Assembly: GCA_021495925.1 (NCBI GenBank) | Contig: JAKEKT010000018.1 | Span: 310,001-374,000 of the forward strand | Direction of reading: 5' to 3' | Length of the DNA stretch: 64,000 nucleotides | Source of the DNA: Diplodia intermedia | Taxonomy: Eukaryota; Ascomycota; Dothideomycetes; Botryosphaeriales; Botryosphaeriaceae | Shown: positions 54,734-64,000 of the stretch, piece by piece | Layout: the number at the start of each line of letters is the position of its first letter | Numbering within the stretch: position 1 is the first letter of the stretch | The notes under the pieces: model-generated | Databases searched by the model: none | What the model saw: only the letters and a program-made list of their open reading frames with translations | Told to the model about the DNA's origin: nothing | Made by a program: the position numbers and the translations under genes

Positions 54734-55041
54734 ATGTCGTCTGCCACCGCCCGCGTCTACGTCACCGACGACTACTCCGCCCCTATGTCTCCTCAGCACA
54801 ACTTCGCCAACTCGTACGACTTGGACAACCCCACCGCCTCCATGAGCATCTACGCTCGGTACGTCGTCCTTCGATGCTCTGTTGTCTGCTCGTTCTAACA
54901 AAGCCCAGTGTGATGCACGAACACACCAAGCACCAGCTTGAGAGCGCCACCAGCTCCGCCCGGAGACGGTCGCAGGGCGGCAGCACCTCTAGCCTGTCCT
55001 CTGAGTCGAGCCGTGGCTCCGTTAGCTCCGCCTCGTCGTAA
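54734..55041 (+). CDS. Small Ser-rich protein, 85 aa, function unknown
   Basis: Exons 54734-54858 and 54909-55041, with a 50-bp intron, give 85 aa. The start is in a good context (CACCATGTCG). The product: a short leader, a patch that looks conserved (SPQHNFANSYDLDNPTASMS, then YARVMHEHTKHQLESATSSA), a basic stretch RRRS and a Ser-rich tail ending SSASS. There is no signal peptide, membrane helix or cysteine, so it is probably cytosolic and partly disordered. I have a faint memory of similar short proteins in many Pezizomycotina, but no function to attach. It sits alone between two gene-poor stretches with its own TATA box. Confidence 0.72.
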
Positions 55042-57859
55042 AACCACGCTGGACAGGCTCGGTCGCAACCATGTCCGGAACATGGCTTGCCTACTGTTTC
55101 AGAAGTAGCATAACTTCCGAGCTACTTTGTATTACGATTTGATGTTCTAGCGGGACGCTGGCGGGGACTTGGCGCATGATTTGGACAGCATCTGGATGGA
55201 GTTTTCACAGTGACGTTTTCAACTGTAGCGTATCAGCGCTGATGTTTTTCTGTACATGGTCTTGGACATTGGACAAAACAAGCGCTTCTAGACGGATCAT
55301 CTCGACCGCGTTTTCTCCACATATGACGTAGCAATCTACAAGGTTGTTGCATCCACCTCATTTATTGGCTACATGTCATGGTACATCTCGCGTGCTATTC
55401 CCTTCCCAAGACAGCAAAGTGATCTTCATTTCTCTGCACATCTTGTTCGCTCGTTTCTTCAGCACACTGCAAATCCTTCTTAACTGCTGCCCAGCCAGCC
55501 CTCCCGTGCCAGCAAACACTTAGCACAGGAACGCCCACCACTATCGGCTCATACTCGGCGGAGCCCGCTCCGCGATAGACTTCGCGCTACAATCGTGGCG
55601 GGAGCATAGGCGGCGTCCGGTGGCAGCGCGAAGGATCCACCAAGTCCCATCCCACCCGCCGCTGACTTGACGCGCCTCCACTTCACAGCTTGCGGATCCT
55701 TGTTCGATTTGGCCAGCAGCGCTCCACCAAATCTCACGAGACCCTGGCAGATGGCAACGTTGATCTTCCCTGCTTCGAAGATTGGAATCTTGGCACACAT
55801 CGCACGCCTCACACCAGTGCATTCTGGACCACTCAGGTGCAGTTCAACGGCCGGAGCTAGCCCGCGTCTCAGCAAGCCCCCAATGCAAGCTAGACACGGC
55901 GTCCTCCTCCTCGCTTGACCGGGAAATGGAGGCGCCGTCACTTGGCCCGCCAGCCCTCCCTACTTGCCCGTTCTCGTCCGTCGAGCGTCACGCCGCCGAG
56001 TCCCTTCAAACCGTTACACCCGGCACCCTCGACGGCGGCTTTCGCCGATCAAAACAGTGCTCTCGTTCCCCGCTTCTGACAAGGCGATCGTCCGTCCGCC
56101 GGCGCTTGTCGGGCGCCTTTTGGGCTTGAAACCCTTGCGCAGTTCGCTGATCTACTCAGGTACGTACCGCCCCGCCCCAGCAAAAAAAGCGGTTGAAATG
56201 CTGGGACGGAAAGGGCAAAGAGCCTGTTCGTGGTTGTTGACAAGTCACCGCCGTGAACTGTCCGCTACACCGACACAAAGCGGATGGGCCGAAGCTATCC
56301 CAGTGGCCGTCGTCGTCATCAGTAATCTCTTACCCTTTTGCCGCAATGCACACAAATGCTCGTCGGCGACCACTAGCGGGCGCCACTCGCCAGCCGGCGT
56401 GCCCCCCTCCGAGACAACAAGAGCCCGTCATACCTGGCCCGTGACGTGCTGTCACCTGCTCACGAGACGCTCAGCAGACGACCCTGTCCCGCTCTCTCGC
56501 TGCCCACCAGAGGACCCTTGAGAGCAATGCACTAGCTCGAATGGGGCGACGCGGCGCCGGGTGGCGGCCAAGCAGCACACTCAGGGTCCAAACGCCATGT
56601 TTCACTTCCACTGCTATCATTTGACCAGCCCGTTCGGGATGCTTGCTCCAAGACAGCCAAGGTGGGACGGGGAATCGGCTCGCTAATCGTTTCTGTGGGC
56701 GCCGCTGCCGTCATGTGCGAGCGCGTCCCCACGGGGGATCCCACCACCGTGCTCTCTCGTCGAAAAAAGGTCGAAAAAGAATTTGGCAGCTGCGTGAGGC
56801 GGGAAAGCGGGGCGGCAAGCGGTCAACAAGCAATGTGGATTCGAGAGACCCCTTATTCCTTGGTGGGTCCTAGGGGACTGCTAGTGCCGGGACTGGCACG
56901 GAACTGGGCGCTTCAGCTGTCGCGGCGACGACAACAATTGGCATCTCCTTCGTGGTTTTTCTTTTCCCACCCCTCGTGACACAAATCCGCATCCTCCTTT
57001 TCCTTGCATGACTCGACGTCTTACCCTCCGAAGAGCGCGAGAGAATTCGCGCATAGTCTAGGCGCCGCCGATCAGGTGGCGAAAAAAACGAAGGGTTTGA
57101 AGGTGGCCACAGTGGCATACACAGTACCTTTGGCCCGAGCATGCCACTTCCCGTCCATTTGCCGACGCGACCTCGAGAAGAGTAGGTGCTCCGCCCATTT
57201 GGCCCCAATGCTGTGGTTTCATCATCCGCGGTGAAGCCCAGCTTGAGTGAGACCCTGAGTGTCTGGGGATCCACATTCCGACCGCCTCTGGCCAAGCTTT
57301 CGGGCATGCCCAAGTCCCCGACGCAAGGGCCCTGGAGATTTGACTCATGAAGCTGTCACCGGTCAATAGCGGCGTGGTTCACGACGGTGCCTAACCCAAT
57401 GGGACAGGGGTCTCTTCGTATCTTTCCCCCGGTTCGCCATGGGCACGTAGATGCTCGTACCCAACATCTGCATACCCTCAGGGCTCGCCCCGTTCCCGCA
57501 AACTATTTCCACGAAGCCAAGAACAAGTGCCGATGACTCCACCCGGCTTACCCCACAGTGGGTTGCGAAAGAATTGATCCCACGTGCATCTTATCTCCGT
57601 GATATCAACCCCTGCTCACGTGAGTAGTGACATGTTATTTCTCGATATGTTCATACGGTTTCGGATCCGAGCCTGCGTTCAGACGTTTGCTTCAACCGCC
57701 CGTAGCACGAGTATCGCGTTCCTGCGTGGGGCACAGTAGGCCGCAAAAGCCGTGAGTCGGCGCCAATCATGATGTACACCTCGCTCTATGGCCCGTGGCA
57801 GACCCCTTCCCCTGCCACACCGGAGGAACCTTTTCCCTTCAGACGTTCAACCGGCATGC
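55042..57859. other. 2.8 kb gene-poor region
   Basis: Begins with an AT-rich 3' flank. The rest has only short, overlapping ORFs without family character. No repeat, RNA gene or mobile element was recognised. Confidence 0.5.
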
Positions 57860-59060
57860 TCAGTCCTCTTCGGAAGTCTGCGACTGAGAGGGCGACCGGA
57901 GATCGACTATGTCCTCCTTCGGCCACAGCACTTTCCCCTGCTTTCCAGAATCCACATTGAGCACCTGGCCGTGGACGTGACTGCTGAAGTTGTCGCTCGC
58001 GAGGAACAGTATACTCCTGGCCACAGCGTCTACCGGCACCGGCTTCCCGAGTCCAGTCTGTGAGAGATCAACGTCAGCGCACATGCGTGATTGTACATAC
58101 GTCGGGAAAGCGAGCGCTCACCGTGGCCTGTGCATCCAACCACAGCTGTTCAGGGTTCTCGGCGCACTCTTGCCTAAATCTTGCCGTATCAACGGGCCCT
58201 GGGGCAACGGCATTGACTCTGTGGCAGGAACATTAATTCAAGATCCTCACTCCAGGCAAACGCAGCAACGGACCGGAAGGGTGTAAATCTCAAGGAAAAA
58301 AAGAAGATGGGAGGAAAAGAACTCAACAACAGGATAAACAAAAGAGAGGGAGAGAGAAAGAGAAAGAGAAAAGGAAAGAGAGAACCCACCTCGCCTTCCC
58401 ATACACCCTCGGCGCATCCGCCGCGAGACTCTTCAGCAACCCGCCCTGCACCGCGCTCTTGGCCGCCGCATAATCCGGATGCGCGCGCTCGCCGAACCAG
58501 CCGCTCTCGCTGCCCACCAGCACCAGGCACGCGTTCTCCAGATACTCCCAGCTGCCCTCGGCGTCGCGGATGCCGCGCAGCCACTGGCGCGCCGTCAGGA
58601 ACGTGCCGACCACGTTGACGTCGAGCGTGCGCCGGAACCGCGCGACGCTGACGTCCGCCACACCACCACCACCACCACCACCACTTCCCTCCTCCTCCTC
58701 CTCGTCGTCGTGGGAAGAGGGATGATGATGCGGCGGCGACAACACGCTGAGATCCAGCCCCGCCAGCGCGACGCAGCAGCCGACGGGCCCGTTCTCGGCG
58801 ACGGCGCGCCGCCACGCGCGCGCCAGCGAGGCCTCGTCGGCGACGTCGCCATGGTACTCGTGCAGCGTGCCCGGCCCGCTGTAGTCCGTCTCCGCCGGCT
58901 CGTCTTCGTCGTCGTCCGAGGCCACGTCGTCGTGCGCAATGTCGACCGACGACACGTGCGCGCCTTCCTGCGCGAAGGCCCGCACGACGGCCTCGCCGAT
59001 GAGGCCCGCGCCGCCCGTGATGAGGACGTGCGTGTCCTCGAGGCCGAGGGAGAGCGGCAT
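57860..59060 (-). CDS. Short-chain dehydrogenase/reductase (SDR), classical type
   Basis: NAD(P)(H)-dependent oxidoreductase of unknown substrate. Minus-strand exons 59060-58390, 58218-58122 and 58057-57860 give 321 aa. Motifs: cofactor-binding TGGAGLIGEAVVRAFAQEGA (TGxxxGxG type), acidic SSVDIAHDDV after beta-2 (suggests NAD), CVALAGLDLSVLS in place of NNAG, VGSES with the catalytic Ser, and DYAAAKSAV with Tyr-x3-Lys. The spliced end VNAVAPGPVDTARFRQE and SSHVHGQVLNVDSGKQG is typical. An insertion of Glu and Gly runs (DDEEEEEGSGGGGGGG, about 116-131) coded by CCA/TCC repeats lies before the active site. The gene follows the GST-like gene on the same strand; co-regulation is possible but unproven. 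Confidence 0.88.
58658..58684. repeat. CAC/CCA trinucleotide run coding Gly in the SDR
   Basis: About nine units, read as Gly codons on the minus strand, directly beside TCC units coding Glu. Likely length-variable. Confidence 0.85.
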
Positions 59061-59591
59061 TGTCGGGCGGCGGCGTTTTTTTGTGGTTGGTTGGTTGGTT
59101 GGTTGGTTGGTTGAGGGGCTGGCTTGCTTTGTGCTTTTTTTTTTTCTCTCTTTTTTCCTTTCCTTTTTTTTTGGTCCTGGCCCGCTGCTTATTTGGCGGG
59201 TGAGATATGTAGCGCTGTGACGTCGTGGATCGTGAGACGGGCGTTGTGGCGTGGGGCTTCTTGGTGGTGGGGTAGACGATGGCGCTATCCGGAAAAGGCA
59301 AGCTTACGACAGGGGACACGAACATGGGTGCCGACGTCTCCAAACGTGTGCTCGATGACTAAGGGGATGGATGAGTAAAGTTCATTGTAAGATGTGTCAT
59401 TTCTAGAATGAACACTACGCTGGGTATCATTATTTGGTTGTTTGGATGATACTAATGACCCCATGTCTGGGCAGATATATGCATGCGACGCTGGATTAAA
59501 TTGGGACTGATGGAAGACCGCATAAAAGCAGATATCAGTCTTGCTTTGCAGCTCCATCATTCTCCGCCCCTTGATATCTCCGACACACCAT
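59061..59591. promoter_or_regulatory. SDR promoter/leader and GST-like 3' flank
   Basis: 531 bp. Next to the SDR start lie seven tandem GGTT units, then T-rich runs (TTTTTTTTTTTCTCTCTTTTT). On the transcribed strand this is an A-rich then CAAC-rich leader. The right half is AT-rich. Confidence 0.5.
59085..59112. repeat. GGTT tetranucleotide repeat, seven units
   Basis: Perfect repeat 25 bp before the SDR start codon, read as CAAC/AACC units in the presumed 5' UTR. Confidence 0.9.
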
Positions 59592-60686
59592 CTACACCTT
59601 ACGCACGCAAAAGCCGGTCCGCGGGAAATGCAGCCTCACCACCTTTCCCCTCTCCTCGACGTCTACATCAATCACCACCTCATCCAACCCCAGCCCAACC
59701 AACCGTCCCCGATCCTTGTGCGCACTCCCGTAGTCCGTGGGGAAAACCTCCACGACCTGCCCCTTCTCCAGCCCAACCACGCGCGCACTCCCCTCATCCC
59801 ACACCACCTCGGCCCCATCCTCCACAAACCCACTGCCGTCCCCAAACACCCTCTCCAACACCTCCTCGTCGCTCACCACATTCCCCCTCGGGCCCTCCCT
59901 CTCCGGATCCCACGCCCCCCTCTCCCTCAACGCCGCCCTCCACCGCCTCACCCACGCCACCGTCCGCGGAAACCTCGCCTCCACCACCCTCACCTCCCCC
60001 TCATCGCCCAGGGCGCCCCTCAAAAACGGATCCTCCAACACCCAATCAAACACCCAAACCGCCTGCAAATCCACCAAGCTCGGCCCAGGACCAAGCACCC
60101 ACTCGCGCCCATCCGCCAACCACGTCCCCTCGACAACCCCCATCGCCGCCTCCAGCTTCGCGCGACACGCGGGCCTCCCCTCCTCCGCCGCCGCCGCATC
60201 ACCCAACCTAACCCCCGCCAACTCCTCCCGATCCCTCACGAACGCCGGATCTCTCAGCATCGGCATCTGCGGCGGAATCAACCCGACAGCGCACGCAAAC
60301 AACCCCCCCTCCACCGTCCACGCCTCCAACACCTTCGCGAGACCCCTCGCCGCGGCGTCGTCCTCGCCGAACGAGCCGCTCATCGGCAGCAGCGCGGGGT
60401 AGCGCTCCGAGCCCGGGAACAGCCGGTCCAGCTTGGCCAGGATGAGGCGCGTGTCGCACAGCAGCGAGGCGCCGCCGATCTGCACGACGGGGATGCGGCG
60501 GTAGCGCAGGTGCAGCGCGCCGGACAGCAGCGGGCGCGGCGGCGCGGGGGGTTGCAGCGAGACCGAGTACGGGATCCGCCGCAGGTCGAGGTACCAGCTG
60601 ATCCGCCGGCTGTACACCGAGCCCGGGTAGCAGAAGAGCGTGATGGGGGGAGGGGGTGGGGGCGGGGGGAGTTTCTTGTCGGCCAT
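59592..60686 (-). CDS. Glutathione S-transferase-like protein, fungal type
   Basis: Single exon, 364 aa. A Pro8 run follows MADKK, then the thioredoxin-like N-domain (TLFCYPGSVYSRRISWYLDL; RRIPVVQIGGASLLCDTRLI), a cis-Pro (IPVV) motif and the helical C-domain (LGPGPSLVDLQAVWVFDWVL). A further C-terminal region of about 110 residues (VVWDEGSARVVGLEKGQVVE; SAHKDRGRLVGLGLDEVVID) is beta-rich and not part of ordinary GSTs. Proteins of this 'GST N-domain plus extra C-terminal domain' plan occur widely in ascomycetes; glutathione use is inferred from the fold only. The conserved S-x-Y of SVYSRR occupies the place of the catalytic Ser/Cys. Confidence 0.85.
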   Translation of the reverse strand: MADKKLPPPPPPPPITLFCYPGSVYSRRISWYLDLRRIPYSVSLQPPAPPRPLLSGALHLRYRRIPVVQIGGASLLCDTRLILAKLDRLFPGSERYPALLPMSGSFGEDDAAARGLAKVLEAWTVEGGLFACAVGLIPPQMPMLRDPAFVRDREELAGVRLGDAAAAEEGRPACRAKLEAAMGVVEGTWLADGREWVLGPGPSLVDLQAVWVFDWVLEDPFLRGALGDEGEVRVVEARFPRTVAWVRRWRAALRERGAWDPEREGPRGNVVSDEEVLERVFGDGSGFVEDGAEVVWDEGSARVVGLEKGQVVEVFPTDYGSAHKDRGRLVGLGLDEVVIDVDVEERGKVVRLHFPRTGFCVRKV

Positions 60687-60863
60687 GGTTTGTTGTTTTT
60701 GTTGTTGTTGGCGGTGGTGGTGGTTTGGTCGGTTGGTCGGTTGGTTTCCCCTTTTTGTTTTGGGTTCCTTCCTTTTCGAGTTGGTGTGCGACTCGAGGGC
60801 GGTGTGTGTGTTGGTCGGGAAAGTCTAAACGCTGGTGGTTGAAAGCAGTGTGGGGGAGGCTCC

Positions 60864-60887
60864 GATGATGATGATGATGATGATGAC
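60864..60887. repeat. GAT trinucleotide repeat upstream of the GST-like gene
   Basis: Seven GAT units and one GAC in the presumed promoter or leader of the GST-like gene. Confidence 0.85.
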
Positions 60888-60931
60888 GGAGCGGTGCGAA
60901 CCGCTCAGGAAAAGGGTGCGGGAAAAGAAGC

Positions 60932-60937
60932 TTTATA
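60932..60937 (-). promoter_or_regulatory. TATA box of the GST-like gene
   Basis: TATAAA on the minus strand within GCTTATAAAGCTTC, 246 bp before the start codon. Confidence 0.5.
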
Positions 60938-61266
60938 AGCTTTCCTGGCACCCGTCGAGCTAAAATGGATCAGATCTCCCCATCTGTGGAGCCAACCGTT
61001 TCGAAATGGACCCATGAGGCGGAGCAACGTCCACCGTAAGTCCGGGCGATCCACAAGAGGGCCGGGGATGTCCATGTGCACGATAGAGACGATCTGCGGC
61101 TGCACGAACGAATCGGGAGATATACCGACTATCTCTATAGCTGCAACAGAGCGATCTACTATGCGCGGAGAACTTTCATTTCAGTCTACATCTAATGATT
61201 CGATTCTGGCTCTAGCGCTTCTTTGTCTATCCAACTATGCTATCCATTCTTTAAAAATGAGACACA

Positions 61267-63217
61267 TTAGCCTGCTCCAGGCTTCATGTGCTGCCATGCC
61301 CCCTCCGCCGTCCATTTCCCGGCTTTGGTGTAGTCTCCCGTGAAATGCCCGTTCATGTATGCAAACCTGAAGTATTCAGGGAGTTTAATGTCTTGTCGTA
61401 CCCACGTGAAGCTTGTCTTGCCCTCATCCGAATACGCGCGGAATCGCTCAACATCATTCACAAGGACGCTGACGGCATCGTACTTTTCCGGCAGCGGCAA
61501 CTTCCATTCGAACGTGATGTTGGGCATGAGGCTGTAAGATGAATCCATCACGTTATGGATGATGGGGGGCAGGATATCGGGCAACAGCGTCCCAAGGTGC
61601 GCATCTTGACGAAGCTCTTGTGGAGTCTGCAGAATACTGTCGAATCCCCACCGAGCGATTCCGTTGATGAATAGACCGACAAGAATACCCTGGAACAGAA
61701 GACTGGGCCGGTTCTGCATCGACGTGCCTGGAATAAGCAAAAGCGCCAAGATGTAATGATGGATGCGGACATTCATCTGCGGCACCGCCACCATGGCAAG
61801 AATACAACTCGACATGATACCATAAATCACAAGGTACCGCGGAAGCCTTCCTTCTACACGCAGGGCATAGGCCTGGCCCAGGGCGATGAAGAAGAGCGAA
61901 AGGACGATGATGATGAGGGCCGGAATGGCACCAGGTTGCTGCTGGATGTCGTGCGGTGTGAGGCGCTGAATAGGGATCTTGTCGAACGTGTAGTTGTTCA
62001 GTGCGCCGACCCAGCAGCCACCGAGCCAGAGAATCGTCTTCTCAAACTGCGCCGTGAGGCCGGCCAGGGTAGGACGGACGGAGAACTTGTACATGACGAA
62101 GGCACAGAACGCGGCGGGTAGGAAGCGTCCTAACGCCATGCTGACGAGAGCATGATAATCGCCATACATAGGTGGATCCGACGCCAGTGCGACGTGAAAG
62201 AAGATGCCAAAGAAAACCGAGGGGAAGAATACGGCTGGCGATGTGGTGAAAAGTGATAGGAGGACAGTGAAGGTCAACGAAACGGCGAAAAGAGACCAGC
62301 GCAGGTCCTTGCACTGCGAAGCGCTCCCTTCAACAAAGGTGAAGGAGAGCGGAAAGTAGGAGTCGAAGGAGATACTGGCGATGTGATGCGCCCAACGGCC
62401 GGGGAATTTGCTTTGGGTGCCGATGCGCGAAATGACGCCGCAGCCGCCATCCTTGTCGCTGACAAGGCCGGCATGGATTGCGGAGCCGCACACGAAGGAA
62501 TCGCCGCGATAGATGGTGCTTCCAATCTTGTCTTCTCCAGAGCCGCCCTCGGTGGGACCACCAATGACGAGAGGCCTGTAGTTGACCTCCTCATCACCAA
62601 CGGCATGAGGGTTCACCACCTCAACGCGCTTGCAGTTGGCGGGGCAGCGGAAAGCAAAGGTATTGTTGCCGAACGGACGGCAGTCGTCTCCGTTCAAGCC
62701 GCATTTGTTGTTATCCTTCCTAGCACAAGTCAGTCGACCACTAGGCAGATGGCGGTTCGCAGACGCGTGCATACCAGAGGCGCGAGGTACAATCAAGCAT
62801 GACTGGGGGACCATATTCGCCGATATCGGTCGAGAAGGCCGACCTGCGCAGCACAAGCGCGAAAGAGAGGAGCCACAGAGCATAGAAAGCGGCCAGGAGC
62901 CAAGCCTTGTGCTTCCGCTTGGGCAGGTATGTATCCAACAGGCGCGGCGGAGCGGTCTGGATGGCGGGGAAGAAGGGAGTGATCTTGTACGGGCGCGGGG
63001 GCGTCGGACCCTTGACCCACGTGGCAACAGAGTTCACCAGCCGGGCCAGTGGGCTGGGGACGTAGCTGGGTGGGCTGGGCGGGGCGGGCAGGTCGTCGAT
63101 GTCGTCGTAGCTGTAGGGCTCGGCATGTTGCAGGTTGTTGGTGGCCGTGGCGTCCGAGTCGACGGTGCTGGTCGCGTCGTCGCGATACTCGTTCTCCTGG
63201 TCCCTGGGGGGTGACAT
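61267..63217 (-). CDS. LCCL-domain multi-pass membrane protein
   Basis: Minus-strand exons 63217-62775 and 62719-61267 give 631 aa. Cytosolic start rich in Pro, Ser and Asp (EPYSYDDIDDLPAPPSPPSY), one membrane helix at about 105-125 (AWLLAAFYALWLLSFALVL), then a Cys-rich extracytosolic part (KCGLNGDDCRPFGNNTFAFR; CPANCKRVEVVNPHAVGDEE) and the LCCL domain (STIYRGDSFVCGSAIHAGLV, GGCGVI). About eight further helices follow (LFAVSLTFTVLLSLF; IPALIIIVLSLFFIALGQAY; YLVIYGIMSSCILAMVAVP), and a soluble C-terminus ends GKWTAEGAWQHMKPGAG. This plan is known for a fungal LCCL family of uncertain function, possibly in the plasma membrane or secretory pathway. The ATG at 63217 follows an AG dinucleotide, so a short upstream exon is possible. 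Confidence 0.87.
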
Positions 63218-63955
63218 CTGGTTGGCACCCGAGGCCGGCGGGTGGTCTGGGTCGGGTCAGCCTCGTGCCGGAATGCGCCGGAGTCAATGGTCAGAGGGCG
63301 TGGCGACGTCGGCCAGCGATAGTCGGGCAGCGCGGAGCGTGGGATAGCGATGGCCGGCGCGAGAGACAAGAGAGAGGCAGCCTTCGCCGTGGGGAGTCGA
63401 GAAAAGGAGGGAAGGAGTCGTGGTGGTGAGGCAGTCATGGGTCGTACCTGCATGCTGGTGCTGGCAGCCGCCATGACGTGCAGGGCCGTGCTCCCGGCCG
63501 GGCAGCTCGTGGCTCTCGTCTCCTCCGAACTTTGTCCACCACCCGTCCATGGCCGTTGTCGACGTGGTTGGCGCAGCGGCAGCCGGGCTCTGGAAGGGTG
63601 TCGCGGGCTGGGGGCCATGGCCCGCGTCGCTCCCGTCTCCACTGCGGCGTGCGCAGAGCGTCAACCCTGGGGGCCTGGCGGCCTTGCTGCCTTGCTGCCT
63701 GGCACTGGCGGTGGCCGAGAAGGGACGCGTCCCGTCTGCGCGTCCGTGAGCGGTCCGCGGTGAGCGGGCGGGACTGGCGCGCTCCGAAGAGGCAGCTCGC
63801 GGCTGGCTGCTTACAATTGCAGCTGCTCTTATCGCCGACGCTATCGCTATGCATCCCTCAGCATGGCGACAGCGCACTCCCATCCTTCCCCACATTCCTC
63901 CCAGCTGTGAATTCGCCTTTCTCTCCTGTCGCAGCACCAGGCCGGACCGCCCAAA
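63218..63955. promoter_or_regulatory. Divergent promoter region at the right edge
   Basis: 738 bp between the LCCL gene start and the start of the truncated gene. GC-rich with overlapping ORFs on both strands that look like composition artefacts. Confidence 0.45.
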
Positions 63956-64000
63956 ATGGAGTCGAACAAAGAGCTGCCCAAGCCCGTTGATCTCTCGCAT
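63956..64000 (+). CDS. 5' end of a gene cut by the window edge (possibly an aminotransferase)
   Basis: Fifteen codons from an ATG in a good context (CCCAAAATGG): MESNKELPKPVDLSH, open to the last base. From memory, fungal aromatic/aminoadipate aminotransferases begin with a similar K-x-x-DLSHH motif, so that family is a guess. The remainder lies outside the window. Confidence 0.5.
   Translation, partial: MESNKELPKPVDLSH

Larger units (their letters stand above)
60687..61266. promoter_or_regulatory. GST-like gene promoter and LCCL gene 3' flank
   Basis: 580 bp. Contains the GST leader (CAAC/ACC-rich on the minus strand, with GGTTGGTCGGTTGG on the plus strand), a GAT repeat and a TATA box. 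No gene seen. Confidence 0.5.

Overview
The window is nuclear DNA of a filamentous ascomycete (Pezizomycotina). The genes are split by short GT-AG introns, mostly 46-100 bp, often with a CTGAC-like branch site just before the acceptor. The proteins are typical ascomycete ones: an AA9 LPMO, an AspC/Cdc12 septin, a Bor1 anion transporter and an Hda2/3-type chromatin protein. Intergenic DNA is GC-rich. A dothideomycete is my best guess at class, from overall resemblance only. I found no tRNA, rRNA, CRISPR array or intact transposon. Coordinates run from the first to the last coding base; exon boundaries, listed in each entry, were worked out by hand from splice signals, frame continuity and family conservation.

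Layout. 0-9 kb: secreted AA9 LPMO (+), PWP2/UTP1 (-), AspC/Cdc12 septin (+), Morg1/WDR83-like WD40 protein (+). 9-19 kb: a 70-aa mitochondrial-type protein (+), a 109-aa single-pass membrane protein (-), a 204-aa coiled-coil protein (+), COG2 (+), mitochondrial uL1m (-), and a disordered KEN-box protein (-). 20-32 kb: secreted Ca2+-dependent PI-PLC-like enzyme (+), then a run of minus-strand genes: phenol-hydroxylase-like FAD monooxygenase, Bor1, SET-domain protein, MFS sugar transporter. 33-43 kb: D-2-hydroxyacid/D-2-hydroxyglutarate dehydrogenase (-), proteasome alpha4 (+), CHY zinc-finger protein (-), WD40 + inositol-5-phosphatase (+), GFA/CENP-V protein (+). 43-50.6 kb: a 1582-aa chromodomain/Hda2-3/coiled-coil protein (+) and Rrn7 (-). 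50.6-64 kb: mostly gene-poor, with an 85-aa Ser-rich protein (+), an SDR (-), a GST-like protein (-), an LCCL-domain membrane protein (-) and the first 15 codons of a further gene at the right edge (+).

Most genes are housekeeping: rRNA processing and Pol I transcription (Pwp2, Rrn7), septation, Golgi tethering, proteolysis, mitochondrial translation and phosphoinositide turnover. Accessory functions are secretion (LPMO, PI-PLC), aromatic or small-molecule oxidation (monooxygenase, SDR, GST) and transport (Bor1, MFS). No biosynthetic cluster and no clearly new multi-gene system is visible. The best leads are the KEN-box/CDK-site protein, the chromodomain plus Hda2/3 architecture, an Rrn7 whose start codon seems to be split by an intron and whose zinc ribbon I cannot find, a SET gene with CAAG acceptors and a possible GC donor, and several small conserved-looking proteins split over very short exons.
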